NCBI GenBank assembly: GCA_947632115.1
Contig: CANROB010000009.1
Span: forward strand, 1-50,147
Direction: 5' to 3'
Length of the DNA stretch: 50,147 nt
DNA from: an uncultured Bacilli bacterium
GTDB lineage: Bacteria; Bacillota_I; Bacilli_A; RF39; UBA660
The number at the start of each line of letters is the position of its first letter. Position 1 is the first letter of the stretch. Below the pieces are notes generated by a model that saw only the letters and a list, made by a program, of their open reading frames with translations, searched no databases and was not told the origin of the DNA. The position numbers and the translations under genes are program-made. Below are positions 33,188 to 40,184 of this stretch, in pieces.

Positions 33188-33760
33188 TTGTTAATTCCTA
33201 CAGTAATTGAAAAAAAACACGGTAGTGAAAGAGTATATGATTTATACTCTAGATTATTAGAAGATCGTATTATCTTATTAACAGGAGAAATTGATGATGC
33301 TCTTGCCAATATTGTGGTAAGTGAACTACTTTATTTAGATTCTATCAACCATCAAGATATTTCTCTTTATATCAATTCTCCAGGAGGAAGTGTTACTGCG
33401 GGAATGGCTATTTATGATACTTTAAATTTTATTCAAAGCGATGTATCTACTATTTGTTTAGGAATGGCAGCTTCGATGGGAGCTTTTCTTCTTTCTAGTG
33501 GTACGAGGGGAAAGAGGTGTTGCCTTCCCAATAGCGAGGTCATGATTCATCAACCGTTAGGGGGAGCAGAGGGACAGGCAACCGAAATCAAAATTGCTGC
33601 CGAACATATTCTAAAAGTAAAAAGAAAATTAAATGAGATTCTAGCAAAAAACACAGGCAAAGAAAAAGGTATCATCGAAAATGATACCGAACGAGATTTT
33701 TTCATGGATGCCTATGAAGCTTTAGACTACGGAATTATTGATAAGATTCTAGGAAACTAG
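33188..33760 (+). CDS. clpP: ATP-dependent Clp protease proteolytic subunit ClpP, TTG start
   Basis: Serine protease that forms a barrel with ClpX or ClpC. Triad S96 (GMAASMGAF), H121 (MIHQPLGG) and D170 (ENDTERDFF) is complete; 190 residues. The in-frame ATG at 33179 directly abuts the AGGAG Shine-Dalgarno (33174-33178) with no spacing. TTG at 33188 has nine bases of spacing and gives [10 protein letters not shown], the normal ClpP N-terminus, so TTG is the start. Monocistronic. Confidence 0.96.
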   Translation: MLIPTVIEKKHGSERVYDLYSRLLEDRIILLTGEIDDALANIVVSELLYLDSINHQDISLYINSPGGSVTAGMAIYDTLNFIQSDVSTICLGMAASMGAFLLSSGTRGKRCCLPNSEVMIHQPLGGAEGQATEIKIAAEHILKVKRKLNEILAKNTGKEKGIIENDTERDFFMDAYEALDYGIIDKILGN

Positions 33761-33771
33761 GGTCTTTTTTT
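33746..33771 (+). terminator. Terminator of clpP
   Basis: ATTCTAG (33746-33752) pairs with CTAGGGT (33757-33763), including two G-T pairs, across a GAAA tetraloop, then seven T. The stop codon is in the stem. Confidence 0.7.
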
Positions 33772-34069
33772 AGATGTATTTAGCTCTACTTAAATCAATC
33801 AATTGAATAAGATTTTTATCTTCTTTTTCTTTCCAACTTTTTACAGTTTGACTAGCTTCTTCTTGGTCCTCCTCATCAAATAGGTTTTCAGAACTAGAAA
33901 GAATGGATACAGAGCGGTTACTCACAATAGATACCGCATTAGAAAACTCTATCTTTTGTTCTAACGATTTTAAATGTTCACTTAGATTATTTAACTGTTC
34001 CTGTAATATTCTATTTTGTTCAATAATTCGTCTATTTTGGTCTAACACTTCAGAAATACTTTTTTCCAT
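33770..34069 (-). CDS. Short coiled-coil protein, unknown
   Basis: 99 residues, no membrane segment. Residues about 1-45 form a coiled coil with repeated QNR/EQ and LxxL spacing. A Ser/Asn-rich stretch (SIVSNRSVSILSSSEN) and an acidic patch (FDEEDQEEAS) follow, then a charged C-terminus. The Shine-Dalgarno AAAGGAGG is strong, and a TATAAT lies at 34088-34093, so it is probably expressed. It follows greA on the same strand, after the greA terminator. No family recognised. Confidence 0.65.
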   Translation of the reverse strand: MEKSISEVLDQNRRIIEQNRILQEQLNNLSEHLKSLEQKIEFSNAVSIVSNRSVSILSSSENLFDEEDQEEASQTVKSWKEKEDKNLIQLIDLSRAKYI

Positions 34070-34116
34070 AGCGCCTCCTTTACCTAAATTATAATCAAAT
34101 TCTAGGAAAAGAAAAA

Positions 34117-34145
34117 GAAAAAAAGCGAAGAAAAATCTTCACTTT
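34117..34145 (-). terminator. Terminator of greA
   Basis: GCGAAGA (34125-34131) pairs with TCTTCAC (34136-34142), one pair being G-T, with a minus-strand T run. Confidence 0.8.
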
Positions 34146-34614
34146 ACGCAATTTGTACAATCTTGACTTGGTACTTTCCATTTGGGCTTTCAACAGATAC
34201 TACTGCTCCTACTCCAAATCCCATAATAGCTTTGGCAATAGGAGATTCGTTTGAAATCTTATTAGCAAAAGGATCTGCTTCTTTACTACCAACAATAGAG
34301 TATTCTTCTTGTTCTTGATCATCTACATACTCAATCGTTACTTTTGTACCAATAGAAACAACATCTTTCTTAACATCTTTAATAACAACTGCTTTCTCAA
34401 TCATTTGCTCTAATTCTTGAATTCTTGCTTCGACTTGAGCTTGATCATTACGAGCAGCATCATATTCTGCATTTTCACTTAAGTCGCCTAATGCTCTTGC
34501 GTCTTTTAAAGCCTGGATAATCTCAGGTCTTCTTTGGAGTTTAAGAACATCTAATTCCTTTTTTATTTCCTCTAACCCCTCTTCTGTTAGATAAATCTCT
34601 TTTGAACTTGACAT
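34144..34614 (-). CDS. greA: Transcript cleavage factor GreA
   Basis: Rescues backtracked RNA polymerase. The N-terminal coiled coil carries EIIQALKDARALGDLSENAEYDAARNDQ-type sequence, in which DLSENAEYD is the family tip motif. The C-terminal FKBP-like domain has ISNESPIAKAIMG. The frame is open upstream, but GAGGTGGATTTT fixes the ATG at 34614, giving 156 residues. Its own strong promoter (34657-34685) overlaps the end of the U32 gene. Confidence 0.96.
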   Translation of the reverse strand: MSSSKEIYLTEEGLEEIKKELDVLKLQRRPEIIQALKDARALGDLSENAEYDAARNDQAQVEARIQELEQMIEKAVVIKDVKKDVVSIGTKVTIEYVDDQEQEEYSIVGSKEADPFANKISNESPIAKAIMGFGVGAVVSVESPNGKYQVKIVQIA

Positions 34615-34656
34615 AAAATCCACCTCTAATTTCCTTTTTAACATTAAGTCTACCAA

Positions 34657-34685
34657 ATAATACTACTTTTTTAATCGTTTGTCAA
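34657..34685 (-). promoter_or_regulatory. Promoter of greA
   Basis: TTGACA (34680-34685), 17-base spacer, TATTAT (34657-34662). Confidence 0.85.
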
Positions 34686-34686
34686 C

Positions 34687-35880
34687 TTATTTTACTATCC
34701 TTATCATATCGTACATTTCGACCCTTTGTGAGATAGGAATTCTCACTAATTGTTTCGGATGTCTTACAATTTCGATAAGGTTTCCCTCTTCATCAAAAAT
34801 ATCGGATACTTGATAAGGAATGACCTCATGATTTGGGCCAAAAATTTCAACATGGTCCCCTTTTTTAAAATAATTACGTTGCTCTACTAAAGCTTCTTTG
34901 TTCTTTTCATCATAAGAGAGCACCAATCCTAAAAAATCTTGATTAGAAACTTCCTCTCTACCGTTATAATAGCTACAATCTTCTCCATAAGAACCGTGAA
35001 AAAACTGTGGTACAGAGTCGCGATTAGCAACCTCTCTTAACACTTTCTCGTAAGCATCATCATAAGTATTTTTCTTTAAGAAATAATTATCAATCACTTT
35101 CCGGTAGATAGAAACAACGGTTGCGATATAGTAAATGGAACGCATTCTTCCCTCAATTTTAAAGGAATGAATACCCATTTCTATCATTTCAGGGATATAT
35201 TTTAAAAGGGATAAATCCTTACTACAAAGGGTAAAATCTCTTTCTCCCTCGATTGGATGATTTTCTTCATCTAATAACTTAAAATCCCATCTGCAAATTT
35301 GACTGCATCCTCCGCGGTTCGCATCGCGGTCTGTTAAAAAATTCGATAACACACACCGACCACTATACCCCGCACACATCGCTCCATGAATAAATACTTC
35401 TATTTCAACAGGAACTTTATCAATAATCTCTTCTATTTCTTCCTTCGTACACTCTCTTCCAAGGACAATCCTACTAACCCCTTCTTTTTGAAAGAAAGAA
35501 GCAGCTTCATAATTTAGGGTAGATTGCTGAGTAGATAAGTGAATCTCTAAATGTGTATATTTCTTTGCCATCTCAATGACATAAGGGTCACTTACAATAA
35601 TGGCATCAATTCCAGTTTCTTCAATTTGCTCTAAATAGGTAATTAATTCTTTTGCTTCTTTATTGTGCAATACAATATTAACGGTAACATAAACTTTCTT
35701 TCCTAACTGATGAGCAAAAGAAGCGGCTTCTTTCATCTCCTCTAGAGTAAAATTAATGGCATTCGCGCGAAGTCCAAATGCTGGTCCTCCAAAATAAACC
35801 GCATCTGCTCCATAAAGAAGCGCTACTTTCAATCTTTCTAAATCTCCTGCTGGCGCTAATAACTCTGGCTTACTTCTCAT
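34687..35880 (-). CDS. trhP2: U32 family protein, TrhP2/YrrO-like (tRNA hydroxylation)
   Basis: 397 residues. MRSKPELLAPAGDLERLK and YGADAVYFGG start the TIM-barrel-like U32 domain. EVFIHGAMCAGYSGRC, NRGGCSQICRW and later residues carry the conserved cysteines, likely an iron-sulfur site. The family was named peptidase U32, but Bacillus YrrO and E. coli TrhP act in prephenate-dependent 5-hydroxyuridine formation at tRNA position 34. Gene order YrrN-YrrO-greA is as in Bacillus, lacking udk. It overlaps its partner by 11 bases. Confidence 0.88.
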   Translation of the reverse strand: MRSKPELLAPAGDLERLKVALLYGADAVYFGGPAFGLRANAINFTLEEMKEAASFAHQLGKKVYVTVNIVLHNKEAKELITYLEQIEETGIDAIIVSDPYVIEMAKKYTHLEIHLSTQQSTLNYEAASFFQKEGVSRIVLGRECTKEEIEEIIDKVPVEIEVFIHGAMCAGYSGRCVLSNFLTDRDANRGGCSQICRWDFKLLDEENHPIEGERDFTLCSKDLSLLKYIPEMIEMGIHSFKIEGRMRSIYYIATVVSIYRKVIDNYFLKKNTYDDAYEKVLREVANRDSVPQFFHGSYGEDCSYYNGREEVSNQDFLGLVLSYDEKNKEALVEQRNYFKKGDHVEIFGPNHEVIPYQVSDIFDEEGNLIEIVRHPKQLVRIPISQRVEMYDMIRIVK

Positions 35881-36745
35881 TTTTCTTCACCTGATAAACC
35901 GTTTCTTTATATAAAAATCCTAAATCTGTGTTAGAAAATAACTTTTCTATCGCTTTTTTAGATTCTTCTAAATTTTCTTCTGTTACCGTTTTAAAAATTT
36001 CTAAAACTCTCTTGAAAGAAGCAATTGGTAAGAAAGCCCCGCTTAAAAAAGCGTACTCCATATTATGCTTTTGATATTCTAAATATTCCCCTAAAGAATT
36101 TTGAATAAAAGAAGAATAAATCTCTGTTCCAATTTTTCTTTCGACAATGGGATATTTTTTTTCTTCTTTCCAAAGGAAGAAATCTTTAGAAGCAGTAGGA
36201 AGTTGAAAATGATTTAAATAATTAGAAATCGCAAGTCTTTTAGAAACATACATTGGTAAATATCCAAATACTTGAACGATACAAGGAACATGACTTTCCT
36301 TTTTTATTTCTAATATTTCTTGCTTTGTAATTTCATTCGATAAGAAAACGCCACCAATACCATGTTTCTCCCAATAAGAAAGCGTATAAAAATTCGTCGT
36401 TAGATGTTCTGCACTCCAAATAAGTGGGATCTCTAACGATAGTCTATGATGAATTTGTAAAACCGCTACATCATAATAGAATATTCCATCTACTTTGTAT
36501 GTCTCACACTCTCTTAAAAGAGACTCTAACGGTTTTAAATCCCCATTATGCATATTTTTATTAAGAGAAATAAAGATTTCTTTGTTCTCTTTTTTTACTT
36601 GCTTAACAACATCTTTCAGCTCATCCTGAGAGATTTCTGTAAAATTAACAGAAAAATCAGTGATTCCTAAAAGAATCGAATCTGCATCTTTTAAGATTTT
36701 AGATAAATCCTCTTTATGAGGTGGCATCACTAATATCTTTGTCAT
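35870..36745 (-). CDS. trhP1: U32 family protein, TrhP1/YrrN-like
   Basis: 291 residues. A shorter U32 relative without the cysteine cluster of its neighbour; LLGITDFSVNF, IFISLNKNMHN and PCIVQVFGYLPMYVSKR can be seen. In Bacillus YrrN and YrrO occur as a pair and both take part in tRNA U34 hydroxylation. The frame is open further upstream, but AAAGGAGG precedes the ATG at 36745, and the terminator of the previous gene lies at 36763-36791. No separate promoter was found, so it may depend on read-through. Confidence 0.8.
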   Translation of the reverse strand: MTKILVMPPHKEDLSKILKDADSILLGITDFSVNFTEISQDELKDVVKQVKKENKEIFISLNKNMHNGDLKPLESLLRECETYKVDGIFYYDVAVLQIHHRLSLEIPLIWSAEHLTTNFYTLSYWEKHGIGGVFLSNEITKQEILEIKKESHVPCIVQVFGYLPMYVSKRLAISNYLNHFQLPTASKDFFLWKEEKKYPIVERKIGTEIYSSFIQNSLGEYLEYQKHNMEYAFLSGAFLPIASFKRVLEIFKTVTEENLEESKKAIEKLFSNTDLGFLYKETVYQVKKNEK

Positions 36746-36762
36746 AGAAACCTCCTTTAAAA

Positions 36763-36791
36763 TGAAAAAAAGCGCCTTCCCAAGAAGACGC
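36763..36791 (-). terminator. Terminator between the pilin-like gene and trhP1
   Basis: GCGCCTTC (36772-36779) pairs with GAAGACGC (36784-36791), one G-T pair, then a T run on the minus strand. It lies only 18 bases before the trhP1 ATG, so it could also act as an attenuator. Confidence 0.8.
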
Positions 36792-36813
36792 CCTAATCTT
36801 ACCACACATAGTC

Positions 36814-37311
36814 TTATTTTGTCAAATTAATAGGAGTGATATAAGCTACATCATCATTATCACCATTTTGATATGCATCCGGACCTTCAGATGGTTCACA
36901 ATTTTCATGGTACAAGAAGCAACTTAAACAATTGGAAATGCTAGCTTCTTCTGAAGCAGAAGCTGCTTGTAAAACCACAAATTGCGTAATTCCTGCTATA
37001 AAAAAGATAATAGCGGTTGCTAGAAACTTCTTAATCAATTTTCCTTTTGCTTTCGTAATTTCATCAGGAGAACCAGCAACAATAGCTTTTACGAGTGCCA
37101 CAATACTAAAAACAATTAAAATAATTGGGGTTGCAATCACAATTAACGTATACGCAACGCTTGTAAGTTCAGGAACAGGAACAGGAATCCCTGTTGCACT
37201 TCCACAAGATACATAAGAAAGGGTTGAACTGTCCGTCTCAATGGCCTCTACAACTGGTAAGCATAATAAACTTGCCACTAACAAGAACAAACTCATTTTT
37301 ATTTTTTTCAT
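36814..37311 (-). CDS. Small secreted/membrane protein with a two-helix pilin-like module
   Basis: 165 residues from the ATG at 37311 (SD GGTGATAGA; the longer frame overlaps the promoter). Signal peptide about 1-23, a short Cys-containing segment, then two hydrophobic helices (about 52-78 and 92-115) joined by KAIVAGSPDEITKAKGKLIKK. That linker and helix 2 match the C-termini of the proteins at 44658 and 45980 (KAIAADNEDEIKKVSGKFIKR). A Cys-containing acidic tail follows. The topology is like VirB2/TrbC or T4SS-type pilins; no secretion ATPase is nearby. Function unknown. Confidence 0.7.
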   Translation of the reverse strand: MKKIKMSLFLLVASLLCLPVVEAIETDSSTLSYVSCGSATGIPVPVPELTSVAYTLIVIATPIILIVFSIVALVKAIVAGSPDEITKAKGKLIKKFLATAIIFFIAGITQFVVLQAASASEEASISNCLSCFLYHENCEPSEGPDAYQNGDNDDVAYITPINLTK

Positions 37312-37339
37312 TCTATCACCTAATTTTGTTTCTAGTGCC

Positions 37340-37348
37340 ATTATATCA
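37340..37348 (-). promoter_or_regulatory. Extended -10 promoter of the small pilin-like gene
   Basis: TG-A-TATAAT on the minus strand, 28 bases before the ATG at 37311. It adjoins the divergent gerQ promoter. Confidence 0.55.
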
Positions 37349-37374
37349 TATTTCCTCTTTTTAGAAAATATATT
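37346..37374 (+). promoter_or_regulatory. SigE-like promoter of gerQ
   Basis: TCATATT (37346-37352), 14-base spacer, AATATATT (37367-37374). This resembles mother-cell SigE promoters (KCATATT, 13-15, CATACAAT). The -35 TCATAT and the spacing recur before yabP. Confidence 0.45.
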
Positions 37375-37394
37375 TTAAAAGAAAGGATGATTTT

Positions 37395-37700
37395 ATGAAT
37401 AATAACTATGGGGATATTTCCCCTTATACTAATACCCCTCCTTTGAATGAACAATCCTATGTAGAAAATATTCTAAGATTAAATAGAGGAAAACAAGTAG
37501 AGGTATACATGTCTTTTGCCGATTCTTTAGAGTGGAGAGACCGTGTTTTTAAAGGAGTCATAGAACAGTCTGGAAAAGATCACATCATCTTAAGTGATCC
37601 AGCAACAGGAAATTGGTATTTACTACTTTTAATTTACGTAAATTACATCAAATTTGATGAACAAATTAATACAAGTAATATCTTTTATCCATCTATTTAA
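37395..37700 (+). CDS. gerQ: Spore coat protein GerQ
   Basis: Coat protein that is crosslinked by the transglutaminase Tgl in Bacillus and is needed for the cortex-lytic enzyme CwlJ. Conserved body: LNEQSYVENILRLNRGKQV, VEVYMSF, WRDRVFKGVIEQSGKDHIILSDP, TGNWYLLLLIYVNYIKFDE. At 101 residues it lacks the long Gln-rich N-terminal part of Bacillus GerQ (181). ATG with GAAAGGATG. SigE-like promoter upstream. No tgl gene in the window. Confidence 0.92.
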   Translation: MNNNYGDISPYTNTPPLNEQSYVENILRLNRGKQVEVYMSFADSLEWRDRVFKGVIEQSGKDHIILSDPATGNWYLLLLIYVNYIKFDEQINTSNIFYPSI

Positions 37701-37703
37701 AAG

Positions 37704-37732
37704 TTGTCAAGAAAAGGGAAATTTGCTATAAT
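37704..37732 (+). promoter_or_regulatory. Promoter of lemA
   Basis: TTGTCA (37704-37709), 17-base spacer, TATAAT (37727-37732), directly after the gerQ stop. Confidence 0.8.
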
Positions 37733-37747
37733 GGATACGGTGATAAT

Positions 37748-38299
37748 ATGACAGCCGCAATTGTTTTACTATCGATCTTAGTCGTTATTAGTATTTTTTC
37801 TCTTTTTTTTCTTACTACCTATAATCATTTTCAAGAATATATTATTCGGATTAATGAAGCAGAGGTAAGTATTGATTCTGTTTTACGGAAGAGATTTGAT
37901 CTATTAAATAAATCAGTTGATTTCATTAAAGAGACAATAAATACAGAATCAACCGATACGATTCTTCCCACCATTATTAAACTCCGTTCACAAAGTGTTT
38001 CTAATATTGAACTAGATAAACAACTATATGCGGCCATTGAAGAATTTCAAGCGTATGCTAAAAAATATGAAGATTTAAAAAAGAATGAAGGGTATTTAAA
38101 AACACAAGTTCATTTGATGGAGTCAGAATCCGAAATTGTAGCGCTTCGTAAATACTATAATGATATGACAATTGCTTATAATAAATTAGTTCGATCTTTT
38201 CCATCTTGTATTGTTGCTTTCTTTAAAAAATATTCTAAAAAAGAATTATATGAAGAACAAAAAGAAAAGAAAAGTATCCTAGACGAATTAAAAGCCTAA
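37748..38299 (+). CDS. lemA: LemA family membrane protein
   Basis: 183 residues. One N-terminal membrane helix (about 3-25), then a long helical bundle outside: YNHFQEYIIRINEAEVSIDSVLRKRFDLL and the family block YNDMTIAYNKLVRSFPS. LemA proteins are widespread and of unclear function. ATG with GGTGATAAT. Single gene with its own promoter and a terminator shared with divIC. Confidence 0.88.
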   Translation: MTAAIVLLSILVVISIFSLFFLTTYNHFQEYIIRINEAEVSIDSVLRKRFDLLNKSVDFIKETINTESTDTILPTIIKLRSQSVSNIELDKQLYAAIEEFQAYAKKYEDLKKNEGYLKTQVHLMESESEIVALRKYYNDMTIAYNKLVRSFPSCIVAFFKKYSKKELYEEQKEKKSILDELKA

Positions 38300-38300
38300 A

Positions 38301-38326
38301 AAAAGAAATCAAGCCGATTTCTTTTT
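38301..38326. terminator. Bidirectional terminator between lemA and divIC
   Basis: AAAAGAAATC (38301-38310) pairs with GATTTCTTTT (38316-38325) across five bases. It overlaps the divIC stop codon and follows the lemA stop. Confidence 0.85.
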
Positions 38327-38743
38327 CTTTTTGTCATGTAAAAGAATATATAAGAAGATAAAGAATAAAACAGCAAACGAAACTAGAAGGACATCTTTAT
38401 TAATCTCTAACTTCTTTTCCTTAGTTGCTACTTCTTCTTGTGATTCATTAATTTTGATAATGAGTTCTCCCTCTTTAGAATAGAGGTAATTTTCTCTCGC
38501 ATACTTGGCAATATAATCTGGATCATGCAATTTATTAATTTCAATTTTTAATTCATCAGCATGTTTTTGCAGTTCTTGATAGGTTTGCTCTAATTCTGCT
38601 TTCTCTTTTTTTAATTGATATAAAGTAGCAGTATAAGAAAGAACGGTGAAGGCAAAATAACCAATTAAAAGAAGACAAATTGGACCAAATACAATCAATC
38701 GATTTTTTGCTTGTGCAGTCATTGCCTTTCTTCTTTTTGCCAT
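38309..38743 (-). CDS. divIC: Cell-division protein DivIC/FtsB-like with an extra C-terminal helix
   Basis: Septum component that works with FtsL and DivIB. Short basic cytoplasmic start, membrane helix (about 17-38), coiled coil (about 42-72), then DPDYIAKYARENYLYSKEGELIIKI, the DivIC signature. The Bacillus protein (125 residues) ends soon after. Here a Lys/Glu linker and a second hydrophobic helix (about 118-135) ending in HDKKKKKSA follow, returning the C-terminus to the cytoplasm. It follows yabQ-yabP as in Bacillus. The extra helix is unusual. Confidence 0.88.
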   Translation of the reverse strand: MAKRRKAMTAQAKNRLIVFGPICLLLIGYFAFTVLSYTATLYQLKKEKAELEQTYQELQKHADELKIEINKLHDPDYIAKYARENYLYSKEGELIIKINESQEEVATKEKKLEINKDVLLVSFAVLFFIFLYILLHDKKKKKSA

Positions 38744-38764
38744 AGTATCACCATATTCATTCTA

Positions 38765-39040
38765 TCATTTTTTTATTCTTCTTGCAATGAGATTCCCAAC
38801 GACAAAGCCTACGCCAATTAAAAATAATGAATAAATATGTAAAATACCGTCACTAATTCTTTCTAATCCCAGAAAATAAAGAAGCGTTAAAGCCAAAATA
38901 AAACTTAAGGTATTCATTACTCGAAAATATACATTTTCACAGTAGAGAAATCTTCGAAAAGCATAATAAAAAAGAAAGAAAAGAATACCAAAAAAGAAAG
39001 AATAGCCAATTAAAGAAAACTGAATAGAAAGAGGAATCAT
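38765..39040 (-). CDS. yabQ: YabQ-like spore cortex membrane protein
   Basis: 91 residues with about three membrane helices (3-27, 42-58, 65-85) and a basic tail RRIKK. In Bacillus yabP-yabQ-divIC is a conserved order, and YabQ is a membrane protein needed for spore cortex formation. Here the ATG overlaps the yabP stop as ATGA. Sequence alone is weak because it is short and hydrophobic (Bacillus YabQ is about 210), so the call rests mostly on position. Confidence 0.65.
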   Translation of the reverse strand: MIPLSIQFSLIGYSFFFGILFFLFYYAFRRFLYCENVYFRVMNTLSFILALTLLYFLGLERISDGILHIYSLFLIGVGFVVGNLIARRIKK

Positions 39041-39318
39041 TTAAAAATCTTTGAAAATAAAGAATCCTCTTTTTCTTTCTTCGTATTTTCTGTATAAGTT
39101 AGACTATTAAACTTTCCTTTAATAGAAACATTTCCTTGATAAGTATCTAATTTTATAATCTCTAAATCTGTACCTTTAATACTAAGATATCCCATCGTCG
39201 TTTCTAACTCAAATTCTTGATTATCAAAGTTATCAATTTTTTTTACTCCACTTACTACCATATTTTTTCTCTCTGTAATCGTAATGGCATGATTAAAAGA
39301 TGTTATTTCTTTATCCAT
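39037..39318 (-). CDS. yabP: Sporulation protein YabP
   Basis: 93 residues. NHAITITERKNMVVSGVKKIDNFDNQEFEL, TMGYLSIKGTDLEI and LDTYQGNVSIKGKF match the YabP/YqfC family, and the C-terminal SLFSKIFK is also typical. Needed for the cortex at an early mother-cell stage in Bacillus. The frame is open upstream through the spoVG terminator, but AGGAGGAAAT fixes the ATG at 39318. SigE-like promoter at 39334-39362. Confidence 0.9.
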   Translation of the reverse strand: MDKEITSFNHAITITERKNMVVSGVKKIDNFDNQEFELETTMGYLSIKGTDLEIIKLDTYQGNVSIKGKFNSLTYTENTKKEKEDSLFSKIFK

Positions 39319-39333
39319 ATTTCCTCCTAGTAA

Positions 39334-39362
39334 ACTATATGGTACAAGTTTTCTAGATATGA
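39334..39362 (-). promoter_or_regulatory. SigE-like promoter of yabP-yabQ-divIC
   Basis: Minus-strand TCATATC (39356-39362), 14-base spacer, CATATAGT (39334-39341). It fits SigE promoters and shares TCATAT and the 14-base spacing with gerQ. Bacillus yabP is SigE-dependent. Confidence 0.5.
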
Positions 39363-39386
39363 AAAAAACTCTTTTCGAGTTTTTTC
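39362..39386 (-). terminator. Terminator of spoVG
   Basis: AAAAAACTC (39363-39371) pairs with GAGTTTTTT (39377-39385), directly after the spoVG stop. Confidence 0.85.
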
Positions 39387-39649
39387 TATTCAGCTTCTTC
39401 TTTATTGTAAGCTTCAAAAATTGCATCTTCAAACATTTTTCTTGTTTCTGAATTAATTGGATGCGCTATATCGTGATATTCGCCCTCTGCATTCTTGCGA
39501 CTTGGCATAGCGATAAATAGTCCATCGTTTCCTTCAATGATTCTGATATCGCGTACGGCAAAGCAGTCGTCGATCAATACAGAAGCAATCCCTTTCATTC
39601 TAGATTCTTCTTTGTCAATTTTCTTGACATTTACAGATGTAATTTGCAT
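39386..39649 (-). CDS. spoVG: Regulatory protein SpoVG
   Basis: 87-residue nucleic-acid-binding regulator. MQITSVNVKKI, GIASVLIDDCFAVRDIRII, GLFIAMPSRKNAEGEYHDIAHPI and a helical tail are close to SpoVG of Bacillota. GGGAG is well placed for the ATG at 39649, and a GTG six bases upstream is also in frame. Its own vegetative-type promoter at 39683-39711 and a terminator separate it from yabP. SpoVG occurs in non-sporulating species too, so it is weaker evidence for sporulation than gpr or gerQ. Confidence 0.96.
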   Translation of the reverse strand: MQITSVNVKKIDKEESRMKGIASVLIDDCFAVRDIRIIEGNDGLFIAMPSRKNAEGEYHDIAHPINSETRKMFEDAIFEAYNKEEAE

Positions 39650-39682
39650 AAGCACACTCCCTTTCGCTAGTCTTACAACTTA

Positions 39683-39711
39683 AGTATATAATATTTTAAA
39701 AGCGATTGCAA
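39683..39711 (-). promoter_or_regulatory. Promoter of spoVG
   Basis: TTGCAA (39706-39711), 17-base spacer, TATACT (39683-39688), with no obvious SigH elements. Confidence 0.65.
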
Positions 39712-39745
39712 TAGTTTTCTTTTGTTTTTCATAAGATTTCACTGT

Positions 39746-40183
39746 TTACATGCGCTTTAAATGTTGTTTCATATCCCTTTCCATATCCCGTTTTTTGATT
39801 GTCTCTCGCTTATCATAACTTTTCTTACCACGAGCTACTCCTAGTAAAACTTTCGCATGGTTTTTCACGAAATAAACTTTGATTGGAATTAAGGTATATC
39901 CTTCTTGTTCTACTTTATCACGGATTTTTAAAATTTCTTTTTTATGAAGAAGGAGTTTTCTCGTACGGGTTTCTTCATGGTTAAAGATATTTCCATGCTC
40001 ATACACACTAATGTGCATATTTAAAAGATATACTTCTCCTTTTTTTAAAATCGCATAACTATCCTTTAGTTGGGCTTTGCCATTTCGAATGGATTTAATT
40101 TCCGTTCCCTTTAAGACAATTCCTGCCTCATAAGTCTCTTCAATATTATAATCATATTTTGCTTTTCGATTGGTAATTTCCAT
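39746..40183 (-). CDS. smpB: SsrA-binding protein SmpB
   Basis: Brings tmRNA to stalled ribosomes. [56 protein letters not shown]-like [11 protein letters not shown] and the C-terminal [19 protein letters not shown] are typical; 145 residues. It starts one base after the CapA gene and is the last gene of the rnr-capA-capA-smpB unit. No hairpin terminator was found in the 34 bases before the spoVG promoter. No tmRNA gene is visible in the window. Confidence 0.97.
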   Translation of the reverse strand: MEITNRKAKYDYNIEETYEAGIVLKGTEIKSIRNGKAQLKDSYAILKKGEVYLLNMHISVYEHGNIFNHEETRTRKLLLHKKEILKIRDKVEQEGYTLIPIKVYFVKNHAKVLLGVARGKKSYDKRETIKKRDMERDMKQHLKRM

Positions 40184-40184
40184 G

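Noticed and set aside
34615..34656. Longer N-terminus for GreA
   Set aside because: The extension ends at the promoter and lacks a ribosome-binding site; GAGGTGG marks the later ATG.
36746..36805. Longer N-terminus for the YrrN-like protein
   Set aside because: The extension would be translated through a terminator hairpin; AAAGGAGG marks the ATG at 36745.
39712..39745. tmRNA gene next to smpB
   Set aside because: Only 34 bases between smpB and the spoVG promoter; no tRNA-like ends seen anywhere near.
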